In this document: one piece after another, positions 56,993 through 64,000 of the stretch
Layout of the letters: every line of letters begins with the position of its first letter
Position numbering within the stretch: the first letter of the stretch is position 1
Source of the DNA: Curvularia sp. ZM96
Lineage: Eukaryota > Ascomycota > Dothideomycetes > Pleosporales > Pleosporaceae
Assembly (NCBI GenBank): GCA_022457065.1
Contig: JAJGBQ010000001.1
Location: 5,270,001 to 5,334,000 of the forward strand
DNA: 64,000 nucleotides
Direction: 5' to 3'
Notes under the pieces: model-generated
Seen by the model: the letters and a program-made list of their open reading frames with translations, nothing else
Told to the model about the DNA's origin: nothing
Database searches by the model: none
Program-made: the position numbers and the translations under genes

Positions 56993-58803
56993 CTAAAGTA
57001 CATATCTGAAATCCTTGTTCTCAAATTCCGTCTGATCCAACATGCCCGCCTCGTCACTAGCCTCGCGATTCGGCGGCCCGTAAACTCGGTCACGTCGCCT
57101 GTTACTGAAAAACATATAGCCCAAGAGAGCGAGATGACATCCGAACTTGATGCTGTAGCCCACCAACAGACCAATCGTAGCACCTTCATACCTTGGCGCT
57201 TCTTTTGAATCTACAACGAAAGGGCCTGTGATTTGAATCAGCCAGGTAAAGAACATAGCAGTTCAAAAGGCTAAGATAACGTACCTGCAAAGTTTCCCCA
57301 GCAATATGCAGTGAATACCAAGGCACTCGCCAGAGAACGATGAGTGTATCCAGCCATGTTCGAAGACAACGTGGTCAGAGACACTGTGAAACCAACTGAC
57401 TGTGAGTTCACTAGCCAAAAACTGACGAGCCGGCCCCAGGTATTTGATCTTGGAAGATAGGCCATACATGCTGCAGACACTGTGCAAAGGATGTTGGCCG
57501 CGGTCGCCGTCAGCAATCGCGCTAAGGATCCTGGTCAGCAAGCTTATATTGGTTCTAGATGACATGCACAGCTTACAGTTAGGGACGTTCAGAATGATTG
57601 AACCCCCAATAATCAGTGAGACAATCTGTACTGCATCTCCAACTGACTTGAGCTGGGTGGTTCTCGTTGTCGAAAATCCCATATCGCGAATAATGATTGT
57701 CGAAAAAGAGTTGACGATGCCGTTGGGAATTGCGCTACGGGGTGTCATTAGCAACATGGTATATATCCTAATCCAAAAGAAATACGTACGCGGCAAATAC
57801 ACTGATGAACAGGAGGATTGTTTTCGGATCGAAGAAGCCAAAGAAAATCTGCCCCTTGTCGAAATGTTTGTTCTTGATGCCAGTCTGGTTGCCAGCGACG
57901 CGCTTCACAGCAAGAAGGCGTTCGCGCTTATTCAAGAAGTAGGCGTTCGACGGAGAGTCAGCCATCAGAAACCAGATAACAACAGCCCACAAACAGGTAA
58001 CTCCTCCCAGTATGTAAAAGATCAACTCCCATCTCTCTGGGTTCATGTCCACAGGTAGTGCAGATATGCCCATAGAGATGTAGGAACCGATGATACCTCC
58101 CCATCCAAGTGAGGAGTACCAAATGCACTGGCGTAGAGGGATCTCTTTCCTGGTGTACCAAAAACCGGTCATTAACGTGAGACCAGGTGTGACCGCAGCC
58201 TCAAATAGTCCCATGATGAAGCGGACGACCAAAGCGCTCGGGTAGGATCTGGCTTGTGTCATGATGATAACCGTGAACCCCCAGAGGAGGATATTGATGG
58301 CTAGAACTTTCTGGGCAGGAAAACGTCCGATGAGCCATCCACACGGGTATTGACCGAAAAAGTAACCGGCGTAGACCACTGCAGGATGTCGTTAGTTTAG
58401 GGTCATATGTCGTTTTCACCGGTGTTACATACTGGCAGAAAGATAGTTGAAGTCTCTTCCTTTCAAGCCCAAAGCCTTCTGATAGCCGAACAAATTGGCA
58501 TAGTTTAGCGACGTTTTATCCATGAACTGCAGAGCCTGCGTGATGAGAAACATGGGCAGGATGATCAGATCAATCTTCCACCTCAGCCTGCGCATCTGAA
58601 TCCAGAAGTCAATCATTTTGTTGTTTGGTTGCTGATTTGGGGGGCCTTACCTCCTTCTCTGAAGCCTCGATGTTGGCAACTTCTAGGTATTCCTTGTACC
58701 CGACCGCATTCTCCATCTGCCCCGCCTGTATCACCCGGGATTTCTGCCCATTGTTGGTATCGTCCACGAGCTCTACTTCTGGTTTCTGGATTTCCTTGTC
58801 CAT
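56993..58803 (-). CDS. MFS transporter, Dal5-type anion:cation symporter family
   Basis: Six exons (58803-58651, 58595-58433, 58378-57790, 57734-57577, 57521-57285, 57225-56993) close in frame to 510 aa. A short hydrophilic N-terminus leads into KIDLIILPMFLITQALQFMDKTSLNYA, the first helix and loop of Dal5/allantoate permease-like transporters. GYFFGQYPCGWLIGRFPAQK is the loop 2-3 signature, GLFEAAVTPG the helix-5 motif, and about twelve helices can be counted in total. Related proteins carry carboxylates such as allantoate, nicotinate or pantothenate with protons. It is divergent from a dienelactone hydrolase (475 bp between starts). A tempting 19-bp intron near 58640 was rejected in favour of a 55-bp one that preserves the frame. 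Confidence 0.88.
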
Positions 58804-59278
58804 GAAGAGGCCGGTTCTGGTGATCAAAGTTTGGAGACTGGCGAGGAGGCTGAAGCTAGAGAATGGTGCGCCTCAATGAAGATTGCAAGAAGTAATGAGC
58901 GCGAATCTTCCCGAGATAGGCAAGGCAGTAGGTGATCGAAAGGTTGCGGGCATTTATCTCTATACTTGATGCACATGCAGCTGTGCGCACTAGTCAAGCT
59001 TGTGTCGGTCTTAGTACAACGGTGTCAAGTGGAGGGTTTCCACGGGAATTGGCCGCGGGGTTTCGCCTAACAGCATGGCTGACCCGTTACATTAGTCCGG
59101 CTACTCGCAAGGGCGATAGTCGCTGAATAAATGCGGAACACAAAAGTGCACTTGGCGGATGTGAGTTACTGCTTTATTTGACGCCCTCTAGCATTTTGGC
59201 TATCATCTCTGCCTACCGCTTTCTGCTGTGCTTGCGAAAGAGCTACACGAACCGCTGCACTTCTTAAACCCATACACC
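58804..59278. promoter_or_regulatory. Divergent promoter of MFS transporter and dienelactone hydrolase
   Basis: 475 bp between the two start codons, holding both promoters. No single motif stands out. The shared space supports co-regulation of uptake and hydrolysis. Confidence 0.5.
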
Positions 59279-60311
59279 ATGGGACAATGGATATCTTCCC
59301 AAAGATCTAAACCAAGGCTTAATTCTTCAATCGGCTCTGCAGAGCCTAAGGATGCATACCTCGCAAAGCCGAGTGGGCAGTGCTGCCTCAAAGGCACAAT
59401 CCATAAAGGCGAATCGCGTGGAAGATGGGAAACAATCGCAGAAGTCGAGACTTACATATCGACGCCACGCGACGGAAAAGGGAATGGTAACATACTTCTC
59501 TACTTCCCTGACGTATGGGGTATGTTTCCCAATGGTTTGCTGGTAATGGATGCGTTTGCAGACGCTGGTTACACTGTTCTAGGACTCGACTATTTCAGAG
59601 GTGTAAGAACTTTCCCTCACCTCAGATGAGTTAGATCAGACTGCTAGTTGCTGACTATCGACCTGGTAGGATCCCGTGTGGAAGCACCGTAAGAACCGAC
59701 ACGACAATACTGATCCCACCTTCGACTATGAGGCCTGGAAGCGGAAACACACGGCTTTTGCGGATATCGCAGTGCCAAAGTGGGTTGCAACAGTCACCTC
59801 ACGATATAAAAGACAAAATGCACAAACAAAATTTGCTTGTGTGGGTTACTGCTTCGGCGCACCATACGTATGCGACGAGCTAGCCAGGGACAATGTAACT
59901 GTGGGCGCTTTCGCCCATCCGGCTTTCCTGAGAGAGCACCACTTCCGCAACATCGAGAGTAAGTTTTACGGCCTTGACGGATTTCAATACGGTGTAGTAC
60001 TGATACATTTTTCGTCTAGAGCCTCTATTCCTTTCTTGCTCCGAGATTGACCACACATTTGATGTGCCTAGCAGGCGACGTGCCTTAGACATTCTCCAAG
60101 AAGGAAAGAAGACATACCACTATCAGTTATTCTCCGGAGTCGAGCATGGCTTTGCTTTGCGGGGGGACCCAGATGATCCATACCAACGTAAGCGCGCCGT
60201 TTCTCCACAGACAGAGCCTTTCTAATTTTGAATGTAACTTCAGGCTGGGTGAAGGAGCAGAGTCTTTCGGAGATTGCGAGATGGTTTGATTATTGGCTAG
60301 CGCAGTCATGA
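59279..60311 (+). CDS. Dienelactone hydrolase family protein
   Basis: Four exons (59279-59602, 59670-59958, 60020-60187, 60244-60311) close in frame to 282 aa. The core begins GNILLYFPDVWGMFPNGLLV. The nucleophile elbow is CVGYCFGAPY (Cys), the Asp is in FLSCSEIDHTF and the His in FSGVEHGFALRG, so the triad looks complete. It differs clearly from the other family member at 5.7-6.7 kb and has no mitochondrial leader. Fungal members hydrolyse lactones formed from aromatic compounds or act on unrelated esters. With a carboxylate-type MFS carrier next to it and an SDR and regulator downstream, a role in catabolism of a small aromatic or lactone compound is a fair guess. Confidence 0.88.
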
Positions 60312-61071
60312 AGCAGGTGCCCAATGCGCTTCCCTCGATACATGTAATACGTCTTAAAGAATTGGTGTTTGTTGGACTGCATGAAACGTCAATATAGATG
60401 TCTTTTTGTTCTGTGCGGAATTTGGAGGCTCTGAAGCTCCAGTCCTCTGTTCAAATCGCTGCTTTAAATTCAATATGTCTGTCTTTGGTCTTTACTTTTT
60501 AGCCGACTAAGGGCGACCTACGCTTTTTAAGATAATGTTAAAAAGCTAAGCACTACATAGGAAGCAAAGGGAAATCTGAAAAGGAAACGAGATATATGGT
60601 TTCCGATAGAAGAAATAGAAAGAAATTCAACGTCAAAATCTTCCATACATGAAGCCCGCAATTCTGCACTCGATACCCAAAAATCTACTATTTGATCACT
60701 GCAAGTGATCTTTCCGCCATATTAACCCCTACATCAACACGAATCATCAACCTGCTTTCTATTGGTCCAGTGTCTAACAATCTTGCGGATTAGAAAACCC
60801 AATAGTTGGTGTGGTAGTGGGGCATAGGTGCGCATCAGTAGCGTCGGCAAGATCCCGAGGAATGTATCCGGCACTCATCAGTCGGCCGGTGACAATCGTT
60901 AGAGAGAAACAGGCAATAGAAAGCTAGAGCTAATACTTAAGATATATGAATAATAGCGTTTTCCATTATTTGCACTCTTCTAAGCCACGACCATTATCGA
61001 TTCAACTTCGGAACTCAGCACAAAGATAAAAGCGGTTACACATATACGCAATCAATTTCTTTTAGGTCACC
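60312..61071. other. AT-rich intergenic, promoter of the second SDR gene
   Basis: 760 bp, A+T-rich, between two plus-strand genes. It holds the 3' UTR of the hydrolase and the promoter of the SDR gene. No gene or clear repeat is seen. Confidence 0.5.
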
Positions 61072-62268
61072 ATGGCTCCTCCCCGGGCGTTGGACTTCAC
61101 TGGCGATGTTGCAATCGTAACAGGTAGGATTCCCAAGGGACGAACAAAGACTCTGAACCATTAGGCTAACAGCAACCAGGCGCCGGCTCACGCATGAACG
61201 GTCAGCATCATCCATGCCCCTATCCGACACAATACTAAGTCTAGTGTAGGCGAGATCGGTAACGGTCGAGCAGCTGCTATCCTTCTCGCTCGCCATGGCG
61301 CCAAGGTAGCTTTACTTGACTTCAACGTCGACTGGGCCAAGGAGACGAAGCGAATGATTGATGAAGAAGGCGGCATCTCAGAGGTCATTCAAACGGACGT
61401 TACAAAAGAAGACTCGTGCAAGGCCGCTGTGGAAAAGACGGTTGAGCTCTTCGGCGCAGTCCATGTACTAGTCAACATCGGCAAGTATGTCCCTGTTCTG
61501 ATTTTACTTCTTACAATGCTGATCTTGGTAGTGGGAGTTGGAGGCGCCATGGGCGATGCGACGGTAGTGAATCTCGAAGCTTGGGAGCGAGACTTCCGCA
61601 TAAACGTTACCAGCATGGTTCTCATGAGTCGCTATGCAATTCCAGAAATGCGTAAGCAAGGTCGCGGATCTATAGTAAATATGTCTTCCGTCAGTGGCTG
61701 TAAGTTTGTACCTCATCGTCTGGCTGTGTCGATCTTTGGAACACTACTGACAAGTAATGGCGACTAGTATTGGGCGGTAATCCAAGTCTTCTATATCCCA
61801 CTACCAAGGGAGCAATCATTCAAATGACACGGGCAATGGCTGCGCAACATGGACGGGAAAACATTCGCGTAAACTGCGTCTGCCCTGGTATGGTTTACAC
61901 ACCAATGACACGCGGTCGCGGCATGACGGATGAGATGCGAGAAGCTCGCATTAACCAGAACCTGATGAAGAAGGAGGGTACCGGATGGGATGTAGGATAT
62001 GGTATTACTCCCTGCATCGATATTATTTTCTTGCTCCAAACAGATCTGACTAACCCTTGTGTTTAGCAATCTTGTTCCTTTCGAGCAAGGAGGCCGGTTG
62101 GATAACAGGGCTGGTTATGCCTGTTGATGGTGGTGTAAGTCTCACAGGATCATGATTGGAAGCAAACTCAAAATCTGACGTTGTACACAGACAACTGCAG
62201 GAAAAGCCGACCGCCCGGCTTTGAAGGGCGATACATTAGCAGAAGTTACGACTGGCATAAAGAACTAG
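61072..62268 (+). CDS. Short-chain dehydrogenase/reductase with a GC-AG intron
   Basis: Seven exons (61072-61123, 61180-61200, 61250-61480, 61532-61699, 61768-62001, 62067-62134, 62191-62268) close in frame to 283 aa. The cofactor motif is VAIVTGAGSRMNGEIGNGRA, which has extra residues inside the usual TGxxxGxG and depends on a 21-bp micro-exon. ALLDFN marks the end of the second strand; an acidic residue there suggests NAD. The catalytic set is complete: NVTSM (Asn), NMSSVSG (Ser) and YPTTKGA (Tyr/Lys). It resembles fungal SDRs annotated as 3-oxoacyl-reductase or 2,5-diketo-gluconic/lactate-type oxidoreductases; the substrate is unknown. Intron 3 has a GC donor (GCAAGT), needed to give LVNIVGVGG. 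Confidence 0.87.
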
Positions 62269-62525
62269 ATCCAGTCAGTACGACTTTCAAACCTAATTTA
62301 GGATTGATTAAGTATACTTCCAGATCACCGTCGGTCTGGAATGGTAATAGATCTCCGTCTTCAGGACGATACATTAGCTGTCTTCTTTTTTTACAACTAG
62401 CTCCTAGCGGGCTTTGAAGGTTTAACTTTCCTCCTCGACATGAATATCAATACTGGAAAATGTGATTCTTGCAATTTTGGTTCGTGGTGCATTCGTCTAT
62501 CTTTACACCGACCCCTACAGGCTCA

Positions 62526-64000
62526 TCAAAGGGAACATACGATCTCTCCACCATCCAACCACATCTCAGGGAAACAATCCAATGAAGCAATCGGATTTAG
62601 ACTGTAGTCTCCGTAATGTGAATTCATACTGTAATCGAAAGACATATTTGGGTCCAGATAAGGAAAAGCAGGAATGTAGGAGTTGCTGTGTCCTCCACCA
62701 GCATCTGTTGCTGTCGTTGAGCTATGCTCAATGTGGCTATCCGTACCACTTGATGGCTGACGGTGCTGGATCAATGATGCACGGTTGAGACTCCTCGCAA
62801 TGATGTTCAGACTTCGCTCCAACAATGGGCAGCGACTCATTCCTGTATTGAGGGCACGGAGAAAGGTCCGGAGTACTGGATGTGCAACACCCTGGTTGCT
62901 GCTTTTGGCATCCTCGAGCACTGCAGATGCTCCCGTATAGATGCAGTAGCCCATCAGGTACGTGATGTTATCTAGTCCAAATGTTGATTCAAGAAGTACA
63001 ACAAGCTTTTCCATATCTCGCGCAGCCGCTATGCAGGCTTCGTAGTATGCTGGGACTGACCAGAAGGGACGGTTTGCCAGGATTACTGTCGTGTGATATA
63101 AAAGGCTGACAACAAAAATTAGTTGGCACTGCTTGAGTAATCCACACCACAGATGGCTGGTGATATTAAAGTCACTCACTTTTGAGATATGATGTGTGGT
63201 GGTGGGCTGGTGGAAGGCAAAGAGTCCGCGTCGTAACGAAGTTGCGCTGGAGATTCTGCTCGCCAAAGGTCTAACCTCCTCTTGATATCTTGCACGGCTG
63301 ACTCTGTGATTGTTCGGCTCTTTCTAGAGTAGAGTTGGAATATTATGTCGTTTATTATGATTGACAGTTTGCACGAGTTCGCGAAACAAGATACGGCGTG
63401 GCTCGGTTGTGGTGAATATTGATTCTGCGTGATTTTGGCGAAACTGGCCGAATCTCCATAATAAGGCGCCCACATTTCCAACTCCATTGCATCGTCCACT
63501 ATGAGAATCAGATAGATATTAGGTAATTTAGGTTGCGCTCAACTCACATTGGTCAAGGGTGCTGTGAGGTAAAGCTTCTGTGATGGCGGGCAACCGTCCA
63601 GCATATAGGCTTGTTGCTCTTCGAAAAGCTATCAACAGTTGCTAGACATTTGTTCGGTTTCAGAAACTTACTTATCCCAAAAGTAGCAACTCCAAAACAG
63701 CCTCTTTCGAATTTCTTGGTCCACAGGACCAAGACCCTTGATTTCAGGACTATGATGCTGTAACCCCAGGTCGCTTGCCATTCGAAAGGCAATGCCACTA
63801 TACACCCATGCCTGAGAAATAGAGCCATTTGCAAGTTCGCGAGCACTCAGTTGTAATAGCGCCTGAACAGTGGGGATGGAGCTTGGTTGCTGGATGGCGG
63901 TCCCAAGTAGGCGACTCACGCGTGATAACAGGAACTCGGCGCAACTACCGTCTTGGTATTTGGCTGCGTGTGCGCATATTACGGTAAGAAGGAATTCAGA
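62526..64000 (-). CDS. Fungal-specific transcription factor, C-terminal part (runs off the window)
   Basis: The gene continues beyond the right edge; four exons are visible (64000-63672, 63619-63548, 63498-63180, 63105-62526), keeping one frame throughout. The visible protein is the Fungal_trans (PF04082-type) middle homology region: AWVYSGIAFRMASDLGLQHH, KRLFWSCYFWDKATSLYAGRLPAITE, then a helical C-terminal half with NRPFWSVPAYYEACIAAA. The N-terminal zinc cluster must lie outside the window. The acceptor at 63619 was chosen to give WDKATSLYAGRLP, the family signature, instead of an earlier AG that runs into a stop. The Ser/Asn-rich C-terminus ends at MWLDGGEIVCSL. Convergent with the SDR gene (257 bp between stops), it may regulate the neighbouring transporter, hydrolase and SDR. 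Confidence 0.85.

Noticed and set aside
58632..58650. A 19-bp intron in the MFS gene
   Set aside because: It would restore a frame but is too short to splice. A 55-bp intron from the same donor to the AG before ATGCGCAGG also keeps the frame and is normal in size.
56993..64000. Secondary-metabolite gene cluster
   Set aside because: No polyketide synthase, nonribosomal peptide synthetase, terpene cyclase or prenyltransferase is present; at most a small catabolic group can be proposed.

Overview
This window is nuclear DNA from a filamentous ascomycete. Introns are short (mostly 48-65 bp, GT-AG with CTAAC-like branch sites) and gene starts have CAAC/CACC-ATG contexts. The gene content is typical of filamentous fungi: a NIMA kinase, methylcitrate-cycle enzymes, a membrane-anchored GH3 glucosidase, a fungal ADAM, Zn2Cys6 and Fungal_trans regulators, and Dal5-type MFS and SDR genes. 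The style fits Dothideomycetes (Pleosporales-like), but that placement is an inference from gene style, not a search. No mobile element with intact coding capacity, no tRNA, no rRNA and no CRISPR array was found.

Region 1 (0.6-36.7 kb) is a dense housekeeping and metabolic block: NIMA kinase (-), ankyrin/BTB protein (+), dienelactone-hydrolase-like protein with a mitochondrial-type N-terminus (+), ADAM metalloprotease (-), acetyl-CoA synthetase (-), a single-pass membrane protein (-), a DUF726 hydrolase (-), a Pex14-domain peroxin (-), 2-methylisocitrate lyase (-) divergent from 2-methylcitrate synthase (+), GH3 beta-glucosidase (+), a His-rich SAM methyltransferase (-), TYW3 (-) divergent from a DUF2461 protein (+). 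The core of this block is propionate/acetate metabolism. The two committed methylcitrate-cycle enzymes share a 519-bp promoter with a perfect CGG...CCG palindrome, and acetyl-CoA synthetase lies about 9 kb away.

Region 2 (36.7-50.1 kb) is a gene desert of roughly 12 kb interrupted by one gene, a proline-rich Zn2Cys6 transcription factor at 42.5-43.9 kb. The desert is rich in simple repeats, a 10-bp minisatellite, CT-rich tracts and one perfect 13-bp-arm hairpin. I could not support any protein gene in the flanks.

Region 3 (50.1-64 kb) looks accessory and is partly AT-rich. It holds a repeat-rich, RGG-tailed hypothetical protein whose upstream spliced exon is separated from it by one in-frame TAG; a short-chain dehydrogenase; a small BTB protein; two AT-rich, RIP-like gene-free tracts; and a compact group of MFS transporter, dienelactone hydrolase, second SDR and a truncated Fungal_trans regulator. 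That group has the composition of a small catabolic cluster. Exon coordinates were worked out by hand from splice signals and reading-frame continuity; all total lengths close in frame.
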